Assembly: GCA_964384915.1 (NCBI GenBank)
Contig: CAYLMA010000001.1
Location: 186,001 to 250,000 of the forward strand
Source: Sulfurimicrobium sp964384915
GTDB taxonomy: Bacteria > Pseudomonadota > Gammaproteobacteria > Burkholderiales > Sulfuricellaceae
Direction of reading: 5' to 3'
DNA length: 64,000 nt
The position numbers and the translations under genes are program-made. The notes below the pieces were generated by a model. It did no database searches. It had not been told where the DNA came from and saw only the letters and a program-made list of their open reading frames with translations. The stretch's first letter is position 1. Each line of letters opens with the position of its first letter. Shown piece after piece: positions 54,556 through 63,497 of the stretch.

Positions 54556-54700
54556 GTGTTTCCCCGTAGCCGTCTCAATCCGCAATGCCATCGTACTTTA
54601 GCATAAAATACCAATTAAACAATGTCATCCACGTGGATTCTAAGTGTTCTCATGAAGCTTGATTTGCATTAACTTTAGGCAAGTTACATGCCACGCAGCA

Positions 54701-55516
54701 TCATTTCTGGCAGCATGGGCAGTAAAAGGTGGACCGCTGCCCCTGGCGCAGCAGGCGGATGGGGCTGGCGCAGGCATGGCAAGGCGCTCCGGCGCGGCCA
54801 TAAACAAAGTACTGCTGCTGGAAATACCCCGGCTTGCCACTGCTGTCGACAAAGTCCCTCAGACTGCTGCCGCCCGCGGCAATTGCCTGCTCCAGCACTT
54901 CCTTCACCGTCCGGGCCAGCCTGCCGCAGCGCTCCCACCCCAGTCGCGAAGCTGGCAGCGTGGGTTTGATGCCGGCGCGGAACAAGGCCTCGTTGGCATA
55001 AATATTGCCCACGCCCACCACCAGATGGCCATCCATCAGGGTTTGTTTGATATTGGTCTTCTTGCCGCGTGTAATTTGGTAGAGCCAAGCGCCATCAAAA
55101 TCAACCGTCAGCGGTTCCACGCCCAGTTTCAGCAGCAAAGGGTGACGCATTGGGTCAGTTTGTGTCCAGATCACGGCACCAAAACGGCGCGGGTCGCGCA
55201 GGCGCATGCAAAATCCGTTCTCCAGCACCAGGTCGAAGTGGTCATGTTTTTCCACCGGCGCAGCCGCGGGCAGAATGCGCAGGCTGCCGGACATGCCCAG
55301 ATGCAGAATCAGCCAACCCTGGCCGCAATCCAGCAGCAAATATTTGCCGCGCCGGGCGATGCCTTTTATGTCCAACCCTGGAAGCATCCGCGAAAGTTCA
55401 GGAACAACCGGGAAACGCAGGCGGGCATTGCGGACAATCACCGCTGCAATGCGCTGGCCGCTCAGATGGGGCGCCAGACCGCGGCGGGTGGTTTCGACTT
55501 CAGGCAGTTCAGGCAT
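54701..55516 (-). CDS. mutM: MutM (Fpg), formamidopyrimidine-DNA glycosylase
   Basis: 271 residues. N-terminal catalytic MPELPEVETTRRGL (Pro2, Glu3), the helix-two-turn-helix region and the C-terminal zinc finger CHACASPIRLLRQGQRS...CPCC. It removes 8-oxoguanine. Complete length. Located just upstream of the dynamin gene on the same strand with a gap of 145 bases. Confidence 0.97.
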   Translation of the reverse strand: MPELPEVETTRRGLAPHLSGQRIAAVIVRNARLRFPVVPELSRMLPGLDIKGIARRGKYLLLDCGQGWLILHLGMSGSLRILPAAAPVEKHDHFDLVLENGFCMRLRDPRRFGAVIWTQTDPMRHPLLLKLGVEPLTVDFDGAWLYQITRGKKTNIKQTLMDGHLVVGVGNIYANEALFRAGIKPTLPASRLGWERCGRLARTVKEVLEQAIAAGGSSLRDFVDSSGKPGYFQQQYFVYGRAGAPCHACASPIRLLRQGQRSTFYCPCCQK

Positions 55517-55535
55517 GCTTGGGCTATGGAATGGG

Positions 55536-56888
55536 TTAACTGTTGCGCCGGCGGCGCCAGACGAGGAAGGCGATCACGAAAAAGGACAGGGGCAGCATGA
55601 ACAGGAAAACCGACGCGAACATCGTCGCCCCCGTTTTACTGATGTTCAAGGTGGCGTCCAGCGTATTCTTGGGCTGTATGGTGATGAGCTTTGCATCCCC
55701 CGCCAGCCAGTTGAACAGGTTGACGCCGAGATCAAGATTGCCCGCATTGCCAAGGTGGGCGTTGGCCAGAAAATCCCCGCTGCCGATCACGGCAACGCGC
55801 TGCTTGCCCTCATCCCGCCCCCGTTCCAGCGCCCAGCCGATCACCACCGGCCCGGGCACATCCTGGCCTTCATCGAACGAGGCCTGTTCACCCGCCATCC
55901 CGTTCTCCACCCAGGCGCGCATGGAGGTTTCAACCAGGGACGTCGCATGCCAGCCGGGGTCATCATTCAGGCCCACGGCACGCGCTTGCGGGTACAGCGT
56001 GATGAGATCGAACTGGGCGGTCACCGCATGCGGCCCATACTGGGCTGCTACCGCGGTTGACAGCGGAAAGCCCGCTTCACGCGCGGCGGGATCGACCACT
56101 ACGCCGGGCGTCAGCGCCAGGCCCAGCGCTTCGGCGATGGGCTGCAAACCCTGCAGCGAACCGGGTTCCAGCAGCCACAGCAGGCTGCCGCCGCGCGCCA
56201 GGTAGCGCCTGATCTTGTCGACCTCGCCCGGCGGAATCGGCATCCGCGGCTGGGTAAGCAGCAACACATTGACCTCGGCGGGTATTTCCGGCACCAGCGC
56301 CAGGCTTGAAGCCGCACTGCGAAAACCCTTGTAGGCCAGCTGGCGTCCAAGTTCGCCAAGGTCATGCGGCGCACCGCCGTCCAGGCTGCGCTCGCCATGG
56401 CCGCTCACGCTCATGACCAGCCGTTCATGCCCGCGTGCAAGCCGCATCAGGGTGTTGGTGAAATCCTGCTCGTTCAGCGTCGTGAGGTGTTCACTGCGCC
56501 CCCCATAGCTCAGCACCAATTCGCCATTGACGCGCACCCCAGCCGTGCGGGCGAGCCCGGGCTGCGCTGTTGGGTCAATGAATTCCAGTGCCAGATCGGG
56601 TTTGATGCCTTGATAACGGGCGATGAAATCACGAATTGGACGGCGCAGGTCGCCATGCTGCGCATCCTGCATGGCGGCATAGGCAGTCACGGCAACCGTC
56701 CCCGGCATCTCGCGCAGCACATTACGGCTGGCCTGGCTCAGCGTGTGGCGCCCATTCTGGGTGGCATCCCATTGCCAGTAATAGCGCTGGGAAAGCACAC
56801 CCGCAACGCTCACGATGCCAAGCAGCAGGAGCGCATAAAGCCGGGGGTGGCGGCGCAGCCAGAAATGGAGCGAGGAGATGTTTTTCAT
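55536..56888 (-). CDS. GldG-type ABC-associated membrane protein
   Basis: 450 residues. One membrane helix near the N-terminus (LYALLLLGIVSVAGVLSQRY) and one near the C-terminus (TMFASVFLFMLPLSFFVIAFLV), with a large extracytoplasmic domain of the GldG/ABC-2 auxiliary type between (GTVAVTAYAAMQDAQHGDLR; LVMSVSGHGERSLDG). Found with ABC-2 permease and ATPase genes in gliding systems and many non-gliders. The last gene of a three-gene operon, following the permease by five bases. Confidence 0.88.
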   Translation of the reverse strand: MKNISSLHFWLRRHPRLYALLLLGIVSVAGVLSQRYYWQWDATQNGRHTLSQASRNVLREMPGTVAVTAYAAMQDAQHGDLRRPIRDFIARYQGIKPDLALEFIDPTAQPGLARTAGVRVNGELVLSYGGRSEHLTTLNEQDFTNTLMRLARGHERLVMSVSGHGERSLDGGAPHDLGELGRQLAYKGFRSAASSLALVPEIPAEVNVLLLTQPRMPIPPGEVDKIRRYLARGGSLLWLLEPGSLQGLQPIAEALGLALTPGVVVDPAAREAGFPLSTAVAAQYGPHAVTAQFDLITLYPQARAVGLNDDPGWHATSLVETSMRAWVENGMAGEQASFDEGQDVPGPVVIGWALERGRDEGKQRVAVIGSGDFLANAHLGNAGNLDLGVNLFNWLAGDAKLITIQPKNTLDATLNISKTGATMFASVFLFMLPLSFFVIAFLVWRRRRNS

Positions 56889-56893
56889 GGGTT

Positions 56894-57634
56894 TCAGCCG
56901 CGCACCCGGTCCTGGTCAAGGCGGCGCACTGCCAGCATCAGGAAAGCCGCCGTGAACAGCAGAAAATAGGCCACATCGGCGCTGTTCAGGAAGCCCCGGC
57001 TGATGCGCTCAAAATGCAGCAACAGCGACAAGGTGTGCAAGGCGCCCACATCCTTCAGCACGAGATCCAGCAACCACAAGCCGAGGGAAGCGCCGATGCC
57101 GCTGATGGCCGCCATGGCAGGATGTGCGGTGAGGCAGGAAAAATACAGGCCAAGTGCGGCAAAGCAGGCTGCCAGCAACACCAGACCCGCCAGATTGGCG
57201 AGCAGCAGGCCCATATCAAGCGATCCGCCCGCATGGAGCGCAAGCGCCATGAACGTGGGCAGGGTGGCGATCAGGCAAAGAAAAGTCCACAGCCCGAGAA
57301 ACTTGCCCAGCACGATGGCTGGCAACGAAACCGGGGCGGAAAGCAGCAGGGGCAGGGTATGGTTGCGGCGCTCTTCCGCAATCAGCCTCATGGCGAGAAC
57401 CGGCGTCACCACCAGCAGCAGCATGGCAGCCGCCCCGAACAGGGGCGCCGCCACCATCTCCGTCACCCCCGGCGGGTTGGCAAGCAGCGCCAGTTGCGCC
57501 TGCAGCCCGAGAAAGGCATCCACCTGGTTGAGGAACAGCCATGCCAGCACCCCTTGCAGAACGCCAAGGGTAATCCAGGCCAGCGGCGAGCCGAACAGCA
57601 TCCTGAGTTCCTTGGCCGCAATCGTGGCAATCAT
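56894..57634 (-). CDS. ABC-2 type permease, GldF-like
   Basis: 246 residues with six membrane spans (LAWITLGVLQGVLAWLFL; LLLVVTPVLAMRLIAEERRN; VYFLLFTAAFLMLAV-like end). RLIAEERRNHTLPLLLSAPV is the characteristic cytoplasmic coupling segment of this group. Start at 57634 overlaps the ATPase stop by ATGA. Probably exports an unknown substrate with the ATPase and GldG-like protein. Confidence 0.9.
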   Translation of the reverse strand: MIATIAAKELRMLFGSPLAWITLGVLQGVLAWLFLNQVDAFLGLQAQLALLANPPGVTEMVAAPLFGAAAMLLLVVTPVLAMRLIAEERRNHTLPLLLSAPVSLPAIVLGKFLGLWTFLCLIATLPTFMALALHAGGSLDMGLLLANLAGLVLLAACFAALGLYFSCLTAHPAMAAISGIGASLGLWLLDLVLKDVGALHTLSLLLHFERISRGFLNSADVAYFLLFTAAFLMLAVRRLDQDRVRG

Positions 57635-58374
57635 GCCGCGGCTCCCGACCGGGTCAGATGGACGAAACAATCCTCCAGGCTATCGCCTGCGCACTGTTGC
57701 CGCAAGCCCGCTATCGGCCCGCTGAAGACCACCCTGCCCTGATGCAGGATCAGCGCACGGTTGCAGAGCACTTCAGCTTCAGGCAGAAAATGGGTGGACA
57801 TGATCACGCCATGGGAACGGCCCAGTTCCGCGATCAAGGCACGAATTTCGCGAATTTGCAGCGGATCCAGACCCGCCGTCGGCTCGTCCAGAACAATCAC
57901 GGCGGGCGAATGGACGATCGCCTGGGCGATTCCGACCCGTTGCTGGTAACCCTTGGACAAGTTGCCGATCATGCGTTGCGCCACCTCCGTCAGATCGCAG
58001 CGCCGTAGCGCCTGGGTTACAGCAGCCCCCACGCCGGGTTCCGGCACCCGGTGCAAACGAGCCGCAAAATGCAGAAATTCGCTCACAGTCAATTCCCGAT
58101 ACAAGGGTGGAACTTCAGGCAGATAGCCGAGATGCATTTTTGCCGCCGCCGGCTCCTCGCACAGGTCCACGCCGCAGATTTCGACTTTGCCTGAGTCGGG
58201 GGCCAGATTGCCGGTCAGAATCCGCATCGTGGTGGACTTGCCGGCGCCATTCGGCCCCAGCAGGCCCAGAATCTCGCCCGGATACAACTCCAGGTCGAGC
58301 GCTTCCAGCGCCATGCGCTGGCCATGGCGGCGGCTCAAATTGCGGGCACGGAGGGAAGGCAGCGTTTCAGCCAT
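57631..58374 (-). CDS. ABC transporter ATPase, GldA-like
   Basis: 247 residues. Walker A LGPNGAGKSTTMRIL near 40, signature NLSKGYQQRVGIAQA near 140, Walker B VIVLDEPTAGLDP and H-loop IIMSTHFLPE-type region (GVIMSTHFLPEAE). First gene of the three-gene ABC operon, divergent from the TPR lipoprotein gene. ATGA overlap with the permease. Confidence 0.93.
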   Translation of the reverse strand: MAETLPSLRARNLSRRHGQRMALEALDLELYPGEILGLLGPNGAGKSTTMRILTGNLAPDSGKVEICGVDLCEEPAAAKMHLGYLPEVPPLYRELTVSEFLHFAARLHRVPEPGVGAAVTQALRRCDLTEVAQRMIGNLSKGYQQRVGIAQAIVHSPAVIVLDEPTAGLDPLQIREIRALIAELGRSHGVIMSTHFLPEAEVLCNRALILHQGRVVFSGPIAGLRQQCAGDSLEDCFVHLTRSGAAA

Positions 58375-58458
58375 GAGTTCAGAGTAGCCAGTTCAAAGGG
58401 TTATGCCTATACTTGGCAGGCACTGAAACTGATTATACTTGAGACTCCGAGCTCCAAG

Positions 58459-60183
58459 ATGCCTACCCTGAAACTCAAATTTGCTCTGTTGGCTTCCTCC
58501 CTGCTGGTATTGGCAGCGTGCGCGCCATTGCAGGCCAAGCAGCCCGCCGATCCAGTGGGAAAACACCAGGCCGAAGAGAAGAAACCCTCCCTGCCGAATC
58601 TGGAATTGACGGCACAGTCACTGTATCAATATCTGGTAGGTGAAGTGGCGCTGCAACGCGGCCAGCCGGAACTGGCAGCAGAGGCACTGCTGGATTTGGC
58701 GAAACAGACCCGCGACCCACGCCTGGCAAAGCGCGCAACGGAAACGGCGATGCAGGGGCGGCAAGCCACCCAAGCCGGCGACGCAGCATCCCTATGGCAG
58801 TCCCTCGACCCGGATTCCGCCCAGGCCACCCAGGCTGCAGCCGCTCTGCTCGTCAATAGCGGGCGCCTGACCGAAGCACGCCCCTATCTCGAAAAACTCA
58901 TCGCCGCCGAGGGCGAAAGCCGCGCCAGCGCTTTCCTCCACCTGAACCAGATGCTGGCGCGGCAACGCGACCGCGAGGCTGTACTGGCACTGGTGCAGGA
59001 CCTCGCCAGACCCTACCCGGAAAATCCGGAGGCCCATTTCTCTATTGCCCAGGCAGCATGGAGCGCCGGCAAACGCCAGGAGGCCATCGCGGAACTGAGG
59101 CTGGCCGACCGTTTGCGCCCAGGATGGGAGACCGCCGCCTTGTTCCAGGGACAGGCGCTGCAGCAGGTTTCCGCCAGCGACGCGCTGGAATTTTACCGTG
59201 CTTTTCTGCACGATTACCCCAAGGCCCGCGAAGTGCGGCTCGCTTACGCCCGCCTGCTGGTGAGCGAAAAATCCTACCTGCAAGCCCGCGCTGAATTCCA
59301 GCGGATTCTGGATGATGCGCCGAACAACGCCGAAGTCAGCTTTGCCGTCGGGCTGCTCGCCCTGCAGGCATCCGACCTTGATGCTGCCGACAGTTATTTG
59401 AAGCGGGCTCTTGCCGCAGGCTATAAGGACGAGAACCTGACGCATTTCTACCTTGGACAGATTGCCGAGGAGCGCAAGCAGTTGAAGCAGGCCGCCGAGT
59501 GGTTCGCGCGCGTAGGCCCGGGGGAACACCACCTCAACGCACAGATTCGTTACGCTGCCGTGCTGGCAAAACAGGGCAAACTGGACGAAGCGCGCCAGCA
59601 TTTGCAGCAAGCCCAGCCCCAGAATAATGCACAGCGGACTTTGCTGATCCAGGCCGAAGCGCAATTGCTGCGTGAGGGCAAACGGCACCAGGAGGCCTTC
59701 GAGGTACTGGGAAAAGGACTGGAAAAACTGCCCAACCAGCCCGAACTACTCTACGACCACGCCATGGCAGCCGAAAAACTCAATTTGCTGGAGGTGATGG
59801 AAAAAAATCTGCGCCAGCTGATCCAGATCAAACCTGACAACGCCCACGCTTATAACGCGCTTGGCTACACTTTCGCGGAACGCGGAATTCGTCTCGAAGA
59901 AGCGCGTCAACTGACGGAAAAGGCGCTGTCCCTGGCACCCAACGACCCCCTCATCATGGACAGCCTGGGCTGGACCCTTTTCCGCATGGGAGAACTTGAC
60001 CAAGCCGTAGAATGGCTGAAAAAAGCACATGAACTCCGCCAGGATCCGGAAATTGCGGCACATCTCGGCGAAGCGCTATGGACCCAGGGCAAGCGCGATG
60101 AAGCGCGCAAGGTATGGCAATCCGCCCTGAAACTGGCGCCTGAGAATGATGTGCTGCGTGATGTCATGCAAAAATTCAAATAG
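58459..60183 (+). CDS. Tetratricopeptide-repeat lipoprotein
   Basis: 574 residues. Lipoprotein signal KFALLASSLLVLAAC (lipid Cys at residue 22). The rest is a chain of TPR motifs (for example AAEALLDLAKQTRDPRLAKRA; YLKRALAAGYKDENLTHFY; HAYNALGYTFAERGIRLEEA; LDQAVEWLKKAHELRQDPEI). Outer-membrane-linked TPR proteins directly upstream of lolB-ispE are common in Betaproteobacteria; role unknown. Start chosen by the signal peptide. It ends seven bases before lolB. Confidence 0.9.
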   Translation: MPTLKLKFALLASSLLVLAACAPLQAKQPADPVGKHQAEEKKPSLPNLELTAQSLYQYLVGEVALQRGQPELAAEALLDLAKQTRDPRLAKRATETAMQGRQATQAGDAASLWQSLDPDSAQATQAAAALLVNSGRLTEARPYLEKLIAAEGESRASAFLHLNQMLARQRDREAVLALVQDLARPYPENPEAHFSIAQAAWSAGKRQEAIAELRLADRLRPGWETAALFQGQALQQVSASDALEFYRAFLHDYPKAREVRLAYARLLVSEKSYLQARAEFQRILDDAPNNAEVSFAVGLLALQASDLDAADSYLKRALAAGYKDENLTHFYLGQIAEERKQLKQAAEWFARVGPGEHHLNAQIRYAAVLAKQGKLDEARQHLQQAQPQNNAQRTLLIQAEAQLLREGKRHQEAFEVLGKGLEKLPNQPELLYDHAMAAEKLNLLEVMEKNLRQLIQIKPDNAHAYNALGYTFAERGIRLEEARQLTEKALSLAPNDPLIMDSLGWTLFRMGELDQAVEWLKKAHELRQDPEIAAHLGEALWTQGKRDEARKVWQSALKLAPENDVLRDVMQKFK

Positions 60184-60190
60184 CAGTTTC

Positions 60191-60763
60191 ATGGTCAATT
60201 TGAAATTCGCCCTGGCACTACTGGGCTTGCTATTGCTGGGGGGCTGCGCCACGCCGTCGCTCAGGCTGCCTGCCGCGACAGATGCCCAGAACACCCCTGC
60301 AGCATTCCATCTGAACGGCCGGATCGGCGTGCAACATGACGGGCAGGGGTTTTCCGGAAACTTGAGCTGGCGGCACAATGCGGACGAAGACGAGATTCAG
60401 CTGCGCTCCCCCCTTGGACAGACCGTGGCACGCATCCAACGTAGTGCCAAAGGCGTGACGATGGACACCGCCGAAGGCCATTACACCGCACAGAGCCCGG
60501 CAGAATTAACCGAACAGGTACTAGGCTGGCGCCTCCCGCTGGAAGGGATGCAATACTGGGTGCTCGGCCTCCCGACGCCCGATGGCGCGGTCGAAAGCGA
60601 ACGCGACGACAGCATGCGCGTTACCCGCCTGCGCCAGCAGGAGTGGAACATCGAGTACCGCGACTATCGCATGGAAGGAAATTACGTCCTGCCTTCCCGG
60701 ATCGTGATGCGCAACGACACGCTGGAGATCAAGCTAATCGTTGACAGCTGGGAACTTCCTTGA
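60191..60763 (+). CDS. lolB: LolB, outer-membrane lipoprotein receptor
   Basis: 190 residues. Lipobox LLGGC with Cys at about residue 19, then the LolB fold (FHLNGRIGVQHDGQGFSGNL; WRHNADEDEIQLRSPLGQTV; WRLPLEGMQYWVLGLP; QQEWNIEYRDY). It takes lipoproteins from LolA and inserts them in the outer membrane. Ends TTGA overlapping ispE, a conserved pair in Beta- and Gammaproteobacteria. Confidence 0.94.
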   Translation: MVNLKFALALLGLLLLGGCATPSLRLPAATDAQNTPAAFHLNGRIGVQHDGQGFSGNLSWRHNADEDEIQLRSPLGQTVARIQRSAKGVTMDTAEGHYTAQSPAELTEQVLGWRLPLEGMQYWVLGLPTPDGAVESERDDSMRVTRLRQQEWNIEYRDYRMEGNYVLPSRIVMRNDTLEIKLIVDSWELP

Positions 60764-61596
60764 ACGACATCGCCTACCCCGCCCCAGCCAAGCTCAACCT
60801 GTTCCTTCACATAGTGGGGCGGCGCCCGGATGGATACCATCTGCTGCAAAGCGTATTCCGCCTCATCGATTACTGCGACAGTCTGCGCTTCAGCGTCCGC
60901 GATGACGGGCAGGTGATACGCAGCAGCCAACTGGCAGGCGTTGTGCCGGAACAAGATCTGGTGGTACGTGCGGCACGCCTGCTGCAGGAACACACCGGCT
61001 GCAGACTGGGCGTGGAAATCGCAGTGGAAAAACGTCTGCCGATGGGCGGCGGACTGGGCGGCGGCAGTTCCGATGCGGCCACCACCCTGCTGGCCCTGAA
61101 CCGCCTGTGGCAACTCGACCTCTCGCGTGCTGATCTGCAGCAATTGGGTTTGCAACTGGGCGCTGACGTTCCTGTGTTCATATTCGGCGAAAGCGCTTTC
61201 GCCGAGGGCGTGGGCGAACGCCTTCAGCCCATTCATCTGCCTCCGGCCTGGTATGTAGTGCTGGTTCCACCCGTTTCGGTTCCAACAGCAGAGATTTTTA
61301 GTGCGCCGGAATTGACACGAAACACGACTTCGATCAAAATACCGCTCCTCCTGACAGCCGAATTGCGCAACGACTTGCAAGCGGTGGTTTGCGGGAAATA
61401 CCCCAAGGTGGCTGAGTATCTGGACTGGCTTGGCCAACGGGGAAGAGCCAGGATGACGGGGTCAGGCGCATGCGTATTCGCGGAGTTCGACTCGGAAGAC
61501 GAAGCAAGCCAAGTGCTGATGCAGAAGCCTGCCGGGTGGCAGGGTTTTGTAGCGCGCGGTTTGGACCGGCACCCGTTATGGGATTTTGCAGACTAG
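60760..61596 (+). CDS. ispE: IspE, 4-diphosphocytidyl-2-C-methyl-D-erythritol kinase
   Basis: 278 residues, TTG start overlapping lolB. GHMP kinase motifs PAPAKLNLFLHIVGRRPDGYH at the start, LPMGGGLGGGSSDAATTLL near 95 and the C-terminal MTGSGACVFAEF. MEP-pathway isoprenoid synthesis. The end lies four bases before the tRNA gene. Confidence 0.96.
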   Translation: MNDIAYPAPAKLNLFLHIVGRRPDGYHLLQSVFRLIDYCDSLRFSVRDDGQVIRSSQLAGVVPEQDLVVRAARLLQEHTGCRLGVEIAVEKRLPMGGGLGGGSSDAATTLLALNRLWQLDLSRADLQQLGLQLGADVPVFIFGESAFAEGVGERLQPIHLPPAWYVVLVPPVSVPTAEIFSAPELTRNTTSIKIPLLLTAELRNDLQAVVCGKYPKVAEYLDWLGQRGRARMTGSGACVFAEFDSEDEASQVLMQKPAGWQGFVARGLDRHPLWDFAD

Positions 61597-61600
61597 TTTT

Positions 61601-61675
61601 TGGGGAGTCGCCAAGTGGTAAGGCACCGGATTTTGATTCCGGCATTCGTAGGTTCGATCCCTACCTCCCCAGCCA
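61601..61675 (+). tRNA. tRNA-Gln (anticodon TTG)
   Basis: 75 bases with encoded CCA. Acceptor stem TGGGGAG / CTCCCCA, D arm, anticodon loop with TTG between CCGGA/TCCGG stems, and T arm GTAGG-TTCGATC-CCTAC. The lolB-ispE-tRNA-Gln-prs order is conserved in Betaproteobacteria. Confidence 0.97.
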
Positions 61676-61739
61676 AATTTCAGGGGCGGGCATACAAACC
61701 CCGCCCCTTTGTTTTTTTATTCGCTGAGATAGGCACCTC

Positions 61740-62690
61740 ATGGCGTACGGCAGCATGATGGTTTTTACCGGCAATGCCAATCCACGGCTTGCCGAAGAAG
61801 TGGTGAAGCACCTCAATATTCATCTGGGGCGCGCTGTAGTCGGGCGCTTCTCGGATGGCGAGGTGATGGTCGAATTGCTCGAAAACGTGCGCGGCAGAGA
61901 CGTTTTCGTACTGCAATCCACCTGCATGCCAACCAACGACACATTGATGGAAGTGATGGTCATGGTGGACGCGCTGAAACGCGCCTCCGCCGGGCGCATC
62001 ACCGCCGCCATACCCTATCTTGGCTATGCCCGCCAGGACCGCCGCCCGCGTTCCGCACGCGTGGCCATCACCGCCAAGGTCGTGGCAAACATGCTGCAGA
62101 GCGTGGGCGTTGACCGGCTGTTGACCATGGATCTGCATTCCGACCAGATTCAGGGGTTTTTCGACATCCCGGTGGACAACGTCTACGCCGCTCCAATCCT
62201 TCTGGGCGACATCTGGAAGCATGACCACAAGAACCTGATGGTGGTTTCGCCTGACGTCGGCGGCGTGGTACGCGCCCGTGCCTTGGCCAAGCGGCTGGAA
62301 TCGGACCTGGCGATTATCGACAAGCGCCGTCCCAAGCCCAACGTGGCCAAGGTGATGCACATCATTGGCGATGTATCGGGCCGGACCTGCATCCTGATGG
62401 ACGACTTGGTGGATACCGCCAATACCCTGTGCGAAGCCGCATCCGCGCTCAAGGAGCACGGCGCGGAGCGGGTGCTGGCCTACTGCACCCACCCGGTACT
62501 GTCGGGCAGCGCGGTCGAGCGGGTAATGAATTCCCACCTCGATGAACTGGTGGTAACCGACACCATCCCGCTGCGCGAAGAAGCCAAACAATGCAGCCGT
62601 ATTCGCCAGCTCTCGATCGCCGAACTGATGGCCGAGACGATACGCAGAATCAGCAACGAGGACTCGGTGAGTTCCTTGTTCATGGAATAG
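61740..62690 (+). CDS. prs: Prs, ribose-phosphate pyrophosphokinase
   Basis: 316 residues. Class I PRPP synthase: MMVFTGNANPRLAEEVV, GRFSDGEVMVELLENVRG, CMPTNDTLMEVMVMVDAL, ARQDRRPRSARV and the PRPP-binding TCILMDDLVDTANTLCEAA. It supplies PRPP for nucleotides, His, Trp and NAD. A start five codons later at MMVFTGN is also possible. A 60-base hairpin follows the stop. Confidence 0.97.
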   Translation: MAYGSMMVFTGNANPRLAEEVVKHLNIHLGRAVVGRFSDGEVMVELLENVRGRDVFVLQSTCMPTNDTLMEVMVMVDALKRASAGRITAAIPYLGYARQDRRPRSARVAITAKVVANMLQSVGVDRLLTMDLHSDQIQGFFDIPVDNVYAAPILLGDIWKHDHKNLMVVSPDVGGVVRARALAKRLESDLAIIDKRRPKPNVAKVMHIIGDVSGRTCILMDDLVDTANTLCEAASALKEHGAERVLAYCTHPVLSGSAVERVMNSHLDELVVTDTIPLREEAKQCSRIRQLSIAELMAETIRRISNEDSVSSLFME

Positions 62691-62692
62691 CA

Positions 62693-62752
62693 ATCAGCGC
62701 TCAGCAGGTCAGCACTCAGCTTCAAACTGAGCGCTGACCGCTGAAAGCTGAT
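62693..62752 (+). repeat. Long imperfect hairpin downstream of prs
   Basis: Arms of about 26 bases: ATCAGC...GCTGAT outside and GGTCAGC-A-CTCAG / CTGAG-C-GCTGACC inside with a CTTCAAA loop. It has the look of an intergenic REP-like element, or a large attenuator between prs and rplY. Confidence 0.6.
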
Positions 62753-62761
62753 GGCTTGTTA

Positions 62762-62787
62762 CACCGCCTGGTCGCGGGCGGTTTTTT
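62762..62787 (+). terminator. Terminator-like hairpin before rplY
   Basis: ACCGCC / GGCGGT stem followed by TTTTTTG, 22 bases before the rplY start codon. It may terminate prs transcription or attenuate rplY. Confidence 0.6.
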
Positions 62788-62808
62788 GTACCTACTTGGA
62801 GTAATGCA

Positions 62809-63417
62809 ATGACTATCGAATTTAACGCAACCTTGCGCACGGTGCAGGGAACGGGTGCGAGCCGCCGTCTCCGCCATGCCGGCAAAACACCCGCCATCGT
62901 CTACGGCGTAGGTCAGGAAGTATCCGTGATCGAACTGGACCACAATGAAATTTATCATGCCCTGCGCCATGAATCTTTTCACTCGTCGATCCTCACCATG
63001 AACCTGAATTCCAAAAAGGAAAAGGTTCTGCTGCGCGACTACCAGATGCACCCTTTCAAGCAACTGGTCATGCATGTGGATTTCCAGCGCGTAAACCCGA
63101 ACATGAAGATTCACATGAAGGTGCCATTCCACTTCATCAACGCTGATGTCGCACCAGGCGTGAAGCTGACTGGCAGCACCGTGAACCACGTCAAGACCGA
63201 AGCCGACATAAACTGCCTGCCGAAGGATCTGCCCGAGTTCATTGAAGTGGATCTGTCCAACCTGGCAGCCGGTCACTCCATCCACATGTCTGAAATCAAG
63301 CTGCCCAAGGGCGTGGAATTCGTGCAACTGGCTCACGGCGACGACGCCGCAGTTGTTACCATCCCGACCCCGCGCGGCGGCACAACCGAGGCAGCAAGCG
63401 AAGAAGCAGCTTCCTGA
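62809..63417 (+). CDS. rplY: RplY, ribosomal protein L25/Ctc family
   Basis: 202 residues, the long (Ctc-type) form. N-terminal L25 domain (LRTVQGTGASRRLRHAGKTPAIVYG; VLLRDYQMHPFKQLVMHVDFQ) binds 5S rRNA, followed by the C-terminal CTC domain (INCLPKDLPEFIEVDLSNLA) and an Ala/Glu tail. GGAG precedes the ATG. Between prs and pth as usual. Confidence 0.97.
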   Translation: MTIEFNATLRTVQGTGASRRLRHAGKTPAIVYGVGQEVSVIELDHNEIYHALRHESFHSSILTMNLNSKKEKVLLRDYQMHPFKQLVMHVDFQRVNPNMKIHMKVPFHFINADVAPGVKLTGSTVNHVKTEADINCLPKDLPEFIEVDLSNLAAGHSIHMSEIKLPKGVEFVQLAHGDDAAVVTIPTPRGGTTEAASEEAAS

Positions 63418-63444
63418 TCCGGGCGCCTCTGGCGCTAAAAACTG

Positions 63445-63479
63445 AAAAGCCCGTCAGAAAATGTATGACGGGCTTTTTT
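63445..63479 (+). terminator. Rho-independent terminator after rplY
   Basis: AAAAGCCCGTCA / TGACGGGCTTTTTT perfect 12-base stem with a nine-base loop, before pth. Confidence 0.9.
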
Positions 63480-63497
63480 AATTTAAGGGACGAAAAG

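Noticed and set aside
56636..57742. Plus-strand 368-codon frame over the ABC operon
   Set aside because: Low-complexity Gln/His/Arg sequence, antisense to clear gld-like genes.
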